Shown: one piece after another, positions 46,500-56,789 of the stretch | How positions within the stretch are numbered: the stretch's first letter is position 1 | Layout: every line of letters starts with the position of its first letter | Assembly (NCBI GenBank): GCA_963931925.1 | Contig: OZ007581.1 | Location: forward strand, 14,433,822 to 14,497,821 | Origin: Onchidella celtica | Lineage: Eukaryota > Mollusca > Gastropoda > Systellommatophora > Onchidiidae | Reading direction: 5' to 3' | Length of the DNA: 64,000 bases | Translations under genes and position numbers: made by a program | The notes under the pieces: model-generated | Databases searched by the model: none | Seen by the model: only the letters and a program-made list of their open reading frames with translations | Told to the model about the DNA's origin: nothing

Positions 46500-49400
46500 G
46501 GGTCACCTGTCACCTGTCGGCTTCATCGTCATCGATGTTAGCTGCTACAGTGGATGTCACGACAAAATCTCCTCCACCCAATCCTGTCCTTAGCTTTCCT
46601 AGTTAGTTCACTTATTTCCAGCTGGCTGACTTTCTTGATGTTATCGTGATATGTAATGGGTGGTCTTCCTTGTTTTCTCTTTGTTTCTGTCTTTCCTTGA
46701 AGGATTGATATCATAAGGGCCGTGCTTTTGTTTCGGGCCGCGTGGCCGATGTATGCAAGTCTTCTTTTATTTATTTCAGGTGTTATTCTTCTGGTGGTGC
46801 CAAGCTGTTCTAAGATGCTTGTATTTGTTCTCCTTTCTGTCCAACTTATTCTGAGTAGCCTTCTGTAAAGCCACATTTCAGCTGCCTCCAATCTTGTTAT
46901 GTCTGCCTTTTTGAGTGTCCAGGCTTCACAACCATATAGTAGGACTGGCCAGATCAAGCACTTAAGTATGTTCACTTTGAGGTCCGTTGGTGTGCCTCTA
47001 TCCTTCCAAATGTTGTTTAGTTGAACCATTTTGTGTTTTGCCATTCCTATCCTTGTTTTTATGTCCTTTGAGCAGCTTCCATCTTGCGATTTATGTGATC
47101 CTAGGTATTTGAAATCAGTCACTTTTTCTAGTGCTGTTTTGTTTACTAGTATCTCCTGGTGTTCATGGTGCCCTGTTCCAGTATGCATGACTTTGGTTTT
47201 CTTAGCATTTAGGTGTAGGCCTGCTGTCTTGCCCGCTTCATCCACTCTGTGCAACACTCTTTTCATGCTGGTGATGTTATCTGACATAAGAGCTGTGTCA
47301 TCAGCGTAGCGAAGGTTTGTGATGTTTCGGCCTCCGATCTTTATTCCCATATCTTCTATGTCTGCGTTTCTCATGATCTGCTCAGTATAAATATTGAAAA
47401 GATGAGGTGAAAGTATGCAACCCTGTCTGACTCCTTTCTCGATGTTGAAATATGGACAGTTCTCATTGTTCCATCTAATCGTTGCCTTTTGTTCGTGGTA
47501 TAGTGCAGCGATGAGGGTCACAAGGTGTTTCGGGAATCCCATCTTAATCATTATATCGAACAGGTGATGGTGCCTAACGCTGTCGAACGCTTTGCTGTAG
47601 TCTATGAACGTGATGAAGGCTTCGTTTCCATTGCTTCTTATCTGTTCAATCATTATTTGTAGTATGAAGAGCATGTCAGCGGTTCCTCTGTTGGTCCTGT
47701 AACCAGCTTGACATTCTGATAGTTCCTCTTCTACCTTAGATTTCATTCTGTTGAGTATGATGATGAGCAGGATTTTGCTGGTGTGACTGATGAGGGTGAT
47801 GGTTCTATAATTTCCACAGTCTTTGACATTGCCGCTTTTGTATAGCATGACGAATTCTTGTAGCTTCCAGTCTGTTGGCCATTCATTTGTCTGCCAAATT
47901 TTGCAGATCATTTGGTGGAGTGCTTTTATTCCTGATTCGCTGGTATGTTTCAGGAGTTCACCTGGTATGTTGTCTAATCCAGGGGATTTTCCATTCTTTA
48001 TTTGTTTTATTGCAGCCTGTACTTCCTCCAAGAGAGGTTCTGGTTCTTTATCTATCTGTTGTGAGTCTGGTTGTTGGAGGTCCCTCGGGTCTGGTCTGAT
48101 GTTGTCCGCAAACAGCATCTTGCCGTATTCGTGCCATCTTGAGAGCACATCTTTTGTGTTTGTCAGTGTTGTGCCTTCTTTGTTGTTCAGACCCAAGTTC
48201 TGTGGTTGGAAATCCCTCTTTTTTACTTTTCTTATTTGTTCAAACATTTCTTTTGACTTTCTTTGTGTATTACATTCTGTTATGTTTGCACACTCTCTTT
48301 CTAACCATGCATTCTTGTCTCTTCTGATCTTTGTTTGGATTTCCTTCTTCAGTGCATGATATTCATCTTGTTTACTAAGTTTTCTGGCTTTGCTCTTTCT
48401 TTTTGCAAGCTCTATCACCTCTTCACTGATGTATGGTTTGGGAGTTTTCCTCGTTCTTTTCCCGAGTTTCGATTCAGCTGTTTCACTCCAAATTCTTTTC
48501 ATGTCTTTCCACAGTGTATCTGGGTGTCTTTCTTCAGCTGACCACTCCTTGAGTAATGCTGAGAAACGGTTTTCTGTTTCGATCTGAAAAGCATTGCTGA
48601 TTTCAGGGTCTTTCAGTTTGTCCGTGTCAAATCTGGTGGTGGGTTTTGGCTTGCTCTTCCTATAGGCTTTCAATCTCAGCTTTGCTGTCACTAAAATGTG
48701 GTCAGTGTCACAGTCTGCCCCTGGCCTTGTCTTTGAGTTGAGCACAGTTGTTTTCCAGTTTTTGTCAATCAGGATGTAATCAATCTGGTTTCGGAGATTG
48801 CCTCCAGGGTTTATCCATGTGTATCTTCTTCGCATCGGGTGTTTAAAGAGAGTGTTCGTGATGCTCATTTCATTTGCATGGCAGAAAGATGCTAACATGT
48901 CTCCTCGGTCGTTTCGTTCTCCTAATCCATAGGGTCCTATCCCACATTCCAGATCCTCACCCTCTCCCACTTTGGCATTGAAATCTCCCATGATTATGCA
49001 TATTTCTCTGCTTGGGATTTTGTCTGTTACTGATTGTAGGTCATTATAGAACAGCTCTATTTCTTCTTCTGTGCTCGCAGATGTGGGGGCGTATACTTGT
49101 ATGATGTTCAGGGGCACGGGTTGGGTGTCAAGTTTCACAGTGACAATTCTATCACTTATAGCGTCATGGCTGCTAATGTTGTCTCGTAAGCGTCTGTCCA
49201 GTATAATTGCAACACCATTCATGCCGCGTTTGTTTCCGCTGTATACGATGGTGTGATCTTCTGTCCTGAATAGGCCCTGTTTGTCCCATCGTACTTCACT
49301 CAGTCCAGTGATGTTCATGCTGAGTTCCTTCAGCTCCTCTAACAGGAGTGTAAGTTTTCCCATTTGTTTCATGGTCCTAACATTCCAGGTGCCGATGTTG

Positions 49401-50010
49401 ATGACACTTTTGCTTTTTCTTTTCTTTGAATAGGAGTATCTACACCTCTGTTTCTTGCACTCACCGTCAGATACGCCAGTATCGTCATCACGGGTGCCTT
49501 CTGCAGTTGTGGATTCTCCCTCCCCAGTCGTTTTTGAGTCCCGACCCTCCCTGGGGGACTCAGAGGACACAGAACTATAACTTTCTTTCCTTTTGTGTGA
49601 CATTTCATTGTAGTTTTTGGCAAGAAATTCTTCCAGTGGTCTGCCATTGCTTTCTGAAAGCGCAGTGCACATACTGTGCATTGGTCCCGGCCATTGTTTC
49701 AAAAACGGAATCCTCTGCCCGCAACCACGAGAGACAAAAGCCGTGCCCAAAGATCCTTCGGTCGCCTTCCGTCCTCATCCATCCCCTGCTGCCAGGATTT
49801 CACCAGAGCCCTGTTAGCCAGCGACGTTTCGGGGTGACCCGGGATGGCCTTCACGGCTAGCGTAGCGCCTAAGTGACACAAGGTCACACCGTACTTCGCC
49901 CGAACCCAGCAATCCCCTACTTTGTCCTGTTTCCACCTCCCGGGACGAGGACCCAGGGTTGGGCTTATGGGAGGGTAAATGCCTAAAAACAGACGAGTCA
50001 CCATCAATAA
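46500..50010 (-). mobile_element. RTE-like LINE, apparently near full length
   Basis: Holds one long frame with endonuclease and reverse transcriptase. About 260 bases of 5' untranslated sequence lie at 49750-50010, and about 35 bases after the stop end in GATGACGATGAAG-like repeats (minus strand), as is common for RTE-clade 3' ends. GTCACC occurs at both candidate borders (46502-46507 and 49997-50002), a possible short target duplication. Exact borders are uncertain. Confidence 0.75.
46538..49681 (-). CDS. LINE ORF: AP-endonuclease plus reverse transcriptase
   Basis: The frame is open from 49750 to 46538 (1070 codons), but the first in-frame ATG is at 49681, giving about 1047 residues. Numbering from 49750: a Ser/Arg-rich region to about 115; an AP-like endonuclease at about 118-350 (NIGTWNVRTM, LSEVRW, MGDFNAKVG, DYILID, DTDHILV); reverse transcriptase at about 570-860 (NYRTITLISHTSK, TFIDYSKAFDSV, GVRQGCILSPHLFN, LRYADDTAL); then a C-terminal tail (YGCEAWTLKKAD, RRLLRISWTERR, KQGRPPITYHDN). 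The motif set and order match the RTE clade (BovB-like). No stop or frameshift is present, so it may be a recent copy. It would drive its own target-primed reverse transcription. Confidence 0.92.
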   Translation of the reverse strand: MHSMCTALSESNGRPLEEFLAKNYNEMSHKRKESYSSVSSESPREGRDSKTTGEGESTTAEGTRDDDTGVSDGECKKQRCRYSYSKKRKSKSVINIGTWNVRTMKQMGKLTLLLEELKELSMNITGLSEVRWDKQGLFRTEDHTIVYSGNKRGMNGVAIILDRRLRDNISSHDAISDRIVTVKLDTQPVPLNIIQVYAPTSASTEEEIELFYNDLQSVTDKIPSREICIIMGDFNAKVGEGEDLECGIGPYGLGERNDRGDMLASFCHANEMSITNTLFKHPMRRRYTWINPGGNLRNQIDYILIDKNWKTTVLNSKTRPGADCDTDHILVTAKLRLKAYRKSKPKPTTRFDTDKLKDPEISNAFQIETENRFSALLKEWSAEERHPDTLWKDMKRIWSETAESKLGKRTRKTPKPYISEEVIELAKRKSKARKLSKQDEYHALKKEIQTKIRRDKNAWLERECANITECNTQRKSKEMFEQIRKVKKRDFQPQNLGLNNKEGTTLTNTKDVLSRWHEYGKMLFADNIRPDPRDLQQPDSQQIDKEPEPLLEEVQAAIKQIKNGKSPGLDNIPGELLKHTSESGIKALHQMICKIWQTNEWPTDWKLQEFVMLYKSGNVKDCGNYRTITLISHTSKILLIIILNRMKSKVEEELSECQAGYRTNRGTADMLFILQIMIEQIRSNGNEAFITFIDYSKAFDSVRHHHLFDIMIKMGFPKHLVTLIAALYHEQKATIRWNNENCPYFNIEKGVRQGCILSPHLFNIYTEQIMRNADIEDMGIKIGGRNITNLRYADDTALMSDNITSMKRVLHRVDEAGKTAGLHLNAKKTKVMHTGTGHHEHQEILVNKTALEKVTDFKYLGSHKSQDGSCSKDIKTRIGMAKHKMVQLNNIWKDRGTPTDLKVNILKCLIWPVLLYGCEAWTLKKADITRLEAAEMWLYRRLLRISWTERRTNTSILEQLGTTRRITPEINKRRLAYIGHAARNKSTALMISILQGKTETKRKQGRPPITYHDNIKKVSQLEISELTRKAKDRIGWRRFCRDIHCSS

Positions 50011-50238
50011 TTTTGACCCAATGCTGAAACTTTAGAAGAGAAGCGTTTTTCTCAAAACTGTGGTTGTGTCACTTCCTGTCTTTGACGGGCCATGTCTTCT
50101 CTGCTAATTAAATTACAGCAATATCTTTTTTTACCAAATGAAAGGGCGTTGAATAACCTATTTGGTGATACAAAAATCTCCCTACCACCAAAATGCACGA
50201 TGTGCCTCATTTTGTCGGGTGGCTACACAAATGTTGAA

Positions 50239-53200
50239 AATTGAAAAGAATGCCAGTATAGATGAAACTCGTGTTTAATTTTTTTTAAAATCAAAGTAAA
50301 AGTAAGGTTTAATTTTTCTCAGTGACTTTGATTTTCGGCTGTCTATTGAATAAGGCATGCTGAATTATATTATATTAATATTATGAAGGCCAGGGGTTGG
50401 CAAGTGTTTAGGCTGTGGCTGACTGCTCCTGAGACTTGCATTTGTTTAGGAAAGTTCTGAGACAAAACAAGCTTTCCATGACATTTAAGAAAAACAAAAT
50501 TTGTTTCTGAATAGCATCCAATGACTTTTTATCACAAGTATCTTGGCATCTGATGTGTGAATGCTGGGAGAAGAAAACAACTGATTTGACAGAAAATCCT
50601 AATCATTTTCAGAGATGTCACTTCCTTCTGCTAGCGTTACATTCTATTGTCTTGCTCTATCCTGGCACAATGTAACCCCCATCATGTGGGCACACTTTCT
50701 CCAAACTCAAACTCAAATTCTGGAAACCAAGTGCTCTCTGGACATGCTCTGGAAAGTTCAGTGAAGAGAAATCTCCTCCGGAAAACTAGAATTGTGTACA
50801 CCTTATTTTGTGGACCAATCCACCTCGAAAAATTCAGGAAAGTTTTTAAGGCTGATGTGGCATCTTTGCATTTTATTTTTCCTCCCTTCAACTGCCAATA
50901 CTCACTCCAGTTTCTAAGTATGTTATTGGGTATTTGTCATATTGTTGTATGTGCATTTTTACTTTTTTGAGAAAATAAGGGTTGAAAATTGTGTAAAATC
51001 AGGGCCAAAACGTACATAACATTACCATATTAGAGTCTACATCACAAACTCATATCTTGGAAATTTTAAATCATTGGAATGACACTTATAAATACACTAG
51101 CTGAGGTCCCCGGCCCTGCCTGGGATAAATCGGTTTGAATATTGGTTTCAGTTCTGGGTGGTTATTATGGACCTGCTTCATCTGGCCTGTTCCTATTTGG
51201 TTATTTTATTTTTGTTTGTTTGTTTTTAAATAAGTCTTACTGCTCTGCCTTTGTGAGTTGACACCCTGCGCATCCCGTACAACAGCATGATTTGCGCACG
51301 GGTTAGTGTGTTTGATAGTGAACACATCGCAGGAAGTGATAACGTAACCTTAAAATGGCAAACCATGACTCGAAATAGATCTAAATGATGGCGAAACAAT
51401 AAATTTCCAATAAAAAAAACTACACCGATTTGAGACTTCTATTAAAAACTGTGCACCCTTACATCCATTCTGATGCACCATATATATAAAATTTGGAGTC
51501 TTGAGTGTTGAGTGGTTCAGAAGCCTTTTGCAACGAAAAATCTCAAGTCCACAAATATATATAGTATAGATTATGAAATTAGGAATGAAAGAACCACTTT
51601 CATGACAAAACCTTAAAATTGGCAAAATGTCACATATGACAATATGGCAAATACCCCTCGATATCTTATTTTCATGTAAAAGTGAATTTTGTGGCCAAAA
51701 AAAGAAAAATGCACAAAAAAAAATAATTAAAAAATGCTTTTTTTTTTTCATCATTATAATGTACCTGCTGTGAAGCATATGAGTACAATATTTTCACAGA
51801 TGAGATTATAACCATGTCTAAATTTAAAGTTGAACAACAGTGGACTCTTCACCAACTACCATTCTCCATAACATTTTCATCTTTCTACATGGCAGGCTAC
51901 ATCAATGTCCAGAATATATGACAGTTCAGAAAGATGTTCGCCATTTTATTCTACATAACACTGTTAAGTAAAATCATATAGAATCTATGTGTAAAGTCTT
52001 AACTTTGTGCAAAAAGGATGAAAAAGTTACTGAATATTTAAAGCTTTGAAAAATCTTCAGACAAAAATAATACACGTCACCAGGTTTAATAAATGTAATG
52101 TGGATGCAACATGCTAGAGTGAAGCACAACTTTCTTCAGCTGCTCCAAAGCACTATGAAAAACAGTGTCGTCAGTATGTAGGTTTTCATCTTTTTATGTC
52201 AACTAAGACGATTGGTTTGCAATGCCATCAAGAAACCAGAAATAAGGTACATTTTGTTTCATTCTGAACGGGTCTTGATGTCTTGGCCAATGCAAATTGT
52301 GCTAGTCCATGTAGGTTTGAGATTTTGTAATGTTGAAAAATTAAAATCCATGACATGACATTTCAAGATCACAATAATTACTGATGGTGTTCTTGCAAAA
52401 TTTCCTCTGCAGGAACTGTTAGGAGCCAAAAGCAAAATATAAGTCGTTGGCCGACTTTGATTTTAGTTTTAACGAGGTTCAAACAGTTGACCCAGAAAAT
52501 GTATACATTACAACCCAATTTGGATCCACATTGGTTAGTGATGTCATGACATTTACTTTCGCATGGCAGTTTATTCTCACTACCATGGCCGATCAATAAG
52601 TTTGCCAGGAAGATCAGTAATCATTGGCTAATCCCTGTCTAAACAGGCACACAGGTACCAGCCCTGCTACGCCTTTTCAAATGCAATAAAATGGCCGTTT
52701 TTTTCAATTTCTATCATTAAACCAGCCATGAAAATTTAGGAATGTAAGATATCACTAAAAAGCTCAGTGTCTGCTCTGTAACTTTGTTTGGTTGTAACTG
52801 AATTATTCATTCACTGTTGAGCGAACTCTGAAAAGTGTGTCATTGAAACTGTGGGTGATTGCTGGGCGCTTCTCGTAGGGTCTCCCTCTGTGCTATCATT
52901 CTGCTCTATTCTGCGTATTGTCTTGCTGCTTCAAAGCACAGTATAGCCGTTACTGTGTTGACCTGCTTTCTCAGAACTCAAAAACTCGCATTGAAACTAA
53001 ATCTCGTGATGTCATCGTCCAATTGGTTGCTGATCAAAACTGGCTGGTGTGCGCGCCTAAGCTAAGTGACACCTTGGGATGCTGAATAAGATCTGACTCA
53101 CTCTAGCATGCATGACATTCACCTGAATAACTGAAGTACGATTCAATGAAGAAAAAATAATGCACAGTATAGTATCTAAAGAAATATAATGATTAAGAGC

Positions 53201-53370
53201 TATAGATCTGGAACACATATCTTCGAATGGGCGAAATGCAAGTGAAAAACTTTTTGAATCTGAAAAATTCAGAAATGTCAGAAACGGCAGAGAAATTAGA
53301 CAAATGCCATAATATTAAAATCTTAAATCGTCACTGTGGTAACATAATGGCCAAAGAGGGACATCAAATT
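50239..53370. other. Intergenic, no gene seen
   Basis: Unrecognised AT-rich sequence. The frames (for example 50647-50970 and 51350-51778) have no recognisable domain. A phrase near 51095 (CTGAGGTCCCCGGCCCTGCC) looks repeat-like but has no second copy here. Confidence 0.4.
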
Positions 53371-53939
53371 AAGCCTGGAACCTCATAGCCAGTTGCTGCC
53401 AGTAAAATATACACCCAAGAAATAATGGCAGAAGCTCACAGTGTCTGACCGGGCTTAGTATGATAAAGTCTTCTCGGATTTACAAAGGAAAATATCGGAA
53501 ATTATGATATGCACTTCTTGTGTGCCAGCAGTTGACTGTGCTGCTTCAGACTTGGCACGATACCCCCTGAAGTCAGATTCATGCCCAATTTGCATTGTTC
53601 TTGGTATTCTTCTTGAAGTCAAGCCCCAAACTGGCATGTGCACAAGAAACAAGTGCACCAACCTGTGCCTCCAATGGTAGATGAAATACCTGGCACCCAG
53701 CAACAAATACTCCATCATTATAAAGCCCCCCCCCCCCACCAAAAAAAAAAAAATTAAACCTGGTGCGTGGCACAGTCAGCTGCTGGTAGATAAGAAGTGC
53801 ACACCATAATTTCCCATATCTTCTTAGTAAATCTGGCAAGACCCTATCATACTAAGCCCTGTCAGACACAGTCAGCTTCTGTCATTCTTTCTTGGATGTA
53901 CATGTTGCTGGCAGCAACTGGCTGTGACATCCTAGGCTT
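53371..53939. repeat. Long imperfect inverted repeat (170-bp arms)
   Basis: The left arm 53371-53541 and the right arm 53770-53939 are reverse complements with scattered mismatches. Shared tracts include CAGCCAGTTGCTGCCAG, GGGCTTAGTATGATA and AAATTATGRTRTGCACTTCTT. The arms enclose about 230 bases with a C11/A12 run. This could be a foldback or MITE-type element or a local inverted duplication. No target duplication was identified. Confidence 0.8.
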
Positions 53940-55720
53940 TAGTATGATACACCCCTAAGGATGTCGAGGGCCAAAACACTAGTCTCAAAGGGGGGGAGGG
54001 GGAAGGGGGTTCTTCCCCCGAAGATCTCCTGTAATCTTAATATTCCACAAGTTTCAGGGTTGTTCAAGTTCCATTTGCTTTTCTGAAAACTGGAATTCTA
54101 CCTAAACCATTATGCTAGCACAGTGACCACAATATACTGTGACCTCAGTGAGAACAGATTACACCAGGAAAAGTTGTAACCTAAGAACACAACATTTGAC
54201 AAACATTCAAAGTCTGAAGAAATTAGTTCACGACCAGGGTTAAGTCACATTTAAGTCATTTCCGGATAAAGCCAAAAAATTTTGGACACCACCTTGTCCT
54301 TGCATTAGTGTGACCCACTTTAAAATCAAACTTTCTCAGTCCTGGTTAACAACAGAAGGACGATGTTATGACAAATAGATAGCACTTTTTTTTATCGAAG
54401 TTCCACTGATATCTGCAGTTCTGTTTCTAGCAAAATGTGGCTTAGCTTTGTTCTTGAACTAACCTCATACTGTATAAGATTCATGTTCAATCATCTCTCT
54501 GGGATGAAATTCAAATATAGGGCAGTTATGCGACGATATGTTCAATATTCATGTTGAAATCCTGACAGTCACACAATATATCAATAATTGGACTGTAACA
54601 GTGCCAGAAGTTTTAAACAAACGATGGAAAACTTTATGATATAACATGATATAAAACTGCTGTACCATTTATAAGTGCTGAAATATTACAAATCATCGGT
54701 GTCGTGGCCAAACCGCCCATGTCAGGAAAATTTTCACTTTTTTGGCTCCTTCAAGCCAGAATGTGAAAATGCATCTACCGTTGTAACATTAGATGATCTT
54801 TTACATAATAAAATTTTGAGATATGATGAACGTCTTAACTCTTTCCCTATGGGTCAACATTCCACGTTTGGACGGTGCGCCTCCTGGGTTTACACGCCAT
54901 ACTTTACTGTGCATTTGTAAACAAAGATCACCTTAGTACACAACAACTGTCTACACTACACTACACACTTATCACACATGTGGTATCGCTGGACACACTA
55001 GGACAAAGGAAGCTTTGCCAAGAATACTATTTGTAAGGTTCAACATCACGGGATGTTACTTTCCAATACAGTGGTCAAGGAATACCTTTAGAATGTCACC
55101 ATGCAGGCTGAGTTGTACCGCCTGTTGCTAAGGAAGCTTGTAACAGTGTGCATTGTATCGCAGGGACAGAGTTAATGACTGTTCTGCGCCTGACAATCCT
55201 ATTTGTTTTTTCGTCATGCACAAACTGCATGAGACCATGCACAAAACACCGCCAACCAATGGCCAGCTGATGTGATGGACACAATAAGCCCATGATCCGT
55301 CATGTACAGAACGAGACTGGCTTCATTTTGCTGGCCAAATCACGCTTAATCGCTGGTCTGCTGACAAGAGACTGTGCACAATCCATGTTAGAAATAAGAT
55401 CAAATAAAAGTGAAATTAAAAATCTAACAGAAAGGGTTCATGCTGTAAAGTATGTCTATCTGTAATAATATGCATTCTGTAAATGTGATTAAAATCTGAA
55501 TCCGTCAAATTAACTTGTAGATTTTGGCCTCTTTTGGAAACGACAAGATGTGCTGCGGGTCCAATGTCAGACAATAATTTTATCACATTCAGAAGTCAAC
55601 ACTTAAACAACAACTCCCTTTCCCTTTTTATAGCCTTGCTTAACAATTACATCACCTACACATTGCCATCACAGGGCATAATAAGAAATGTAGTTTCCTA
55701 ACAAACAATGCTCTGCTGTC
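53940..55720. other. Intergenic, no gene seen
   Basis: No supported frame. It includes a G-rich patch near 53985-54010 and otherwise unrecognised sequence. Confidence 0.4.
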
Positions 55721-56080
55721 AGTACCTAGAGGCAAGGTGCTCGCCTCTCATGCCGAGGGTACCGGGTCAAATCCCGGTCGGTGCAGACATGTTGGAATTT
55801 GGGGATTTTTTTCAGATTTTCCTGTCCCTGATACTTTGGTAGGTAGGATCGAGCACCTAGCCTTCTCGGATAAGGCCGAAAAATTTGGAGGGCCCGTGTG
55901 CATGTTGTGCATGTTAAAGATACCTTGGCAGTTGGAAGTCGAGACGAGCAGGCCGTACAAGCCACTGCCTCGGCAAAATGCTAAAAAAAATGAATCCCTA
56001 ACACAACAAGATAAACAAAAACAAGAAAAAGTGAGGTGTAAGTGCCAAGGGCAGCGACCTCCCAAAATAAAGACCTAAAC
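55721..56080 (+). mobile_element. tRNA-derived SINE, near complete (copy 4)
   Basis: Lacks only the first dozen bases of the head. B box GGGTCAAATCCC, body TAGGATCGAGCACCTAGCC, core TTCTCGGATAAGGCCGAAAA, GGCAGTTGGAAGTCGAGAC, tail GCCAAGGGCAGCGACCTCCC plus AAAATAAAGACCT. It is the most complete copy with this tail in the window. Confidence 0.85.
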
Positions 56081-56534
56081 AATCTCTGCTGTCACTCAGT
56101 TTGCAGTTTGTAACAGAACAGTTTTTTCCCCTCTCCTGTAAAAGTTTCTTCACTGAGGTTTGACCACAACACCGACGAAATAATCTATTTTCAATATTTG
56201 ATCGAGATGAAAGTGTACGGTAATGGTATACTTGAAGTGGACAGAACCTGTTTGAAGAAGCACCTATGTTGCTAAATAACACTTAACTCATTCCCTGCAG
56301 CCTTATTACACAATCGGTAACCCTCATTCTGCTCAAGAAATGGTCAACTTAACCCTCATCTTGCTGGCCATGCAATACATAATTAATTCTCAAACACCCA
56401 ATGTTCCATTATCAGAAACCCGTCACCTGGTGTACAGTGCTTTCTTTTGATACACACATTAATTTATCAACAAAACATTTCTCATGATAAATATTTATTG
56501 TAACTGCAAACACATATTTTTTTTTTCATTTCTT
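56081..56534. other. Intergenic, no gene seen
   Basis: Short unrecognised AT-rich interval with no frame or repeat that I can support. Confidence 0.4.
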
Positions 56535-56785
56535 AACAGTTATCTAATCTAATGGCAAAAGTCATTTCTGACACTTCTGGGATAATAAGAAAAAACTGTT
56601 TCTTTTTTCCTGTCATTTGGTGACTTATGCCATTATGATTCTATTGGATTATTACATTTTCCAACTGACGCATTTCTTTTTCTGCAATGATTACACTATC
56701 TGACAGCCCTCACGCTCAGGAATGCAATGAACAGCCAGTTGCCATTTGGCGTAAGTCTGACAAATGCCATTATCTTGAACCAGTG
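56535..56785 (+). mobile_element. 240-bp MITE, copy 3
   Basis: Interior matches copies 1, 2 and 4 (CCTGTCATTTGGTGACTTATG, GACAGCCCTCACGCTCAGG, CAGTTGCCATTTGGCGTAAG). The ends have decayed: only CAGTTATCTAA at the left and ACCAGTG at the right remain of the TIRs. Confidence 0.65.
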
Positions 56786-56789
56786 ACGA

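Larger units (their letters stand above)
46326..50238. mobile_element. Short TIR element interrupted by a LINE
   Basis: The left end (46326-46363) and the right end in reverse (50238-50200) share CAAAATGAGGCACAT and most of the preceding 20 bases (TGTGGCCGCCCAA against TGTAGCCACCCGA). Between them lie about 180 and 235 bases of non-coding sequence on either side of a LINE. The empty element would be about 420 bp, a MITE. No target duplication at the outer ends was confirmed. Confidence 0.7.

Noticed and set aside
47823-48359. 178-codon + strand frame
   Set aside because: It lies entirely opposite the LINE reverse-transcriptase frame and has no recognisable motif; it is a shadow.
49699-50007. 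102-codon minus frame upstream of the LINE ORF as a separate ORF1
   Set aside because: It overlaps the start of the main frame, has no nucleic-acid-binding motif, and fits better as 5' untranslated sequence.
46326-50238. The LINE as a TIR transposon gene (LINE plus TIRs as one novel element)
   Set aside because: RTE elements do not use TIRs, and the LINE has its own 5' and 3' ends inside non-coding flanks; a nested insertion explains it more simply.
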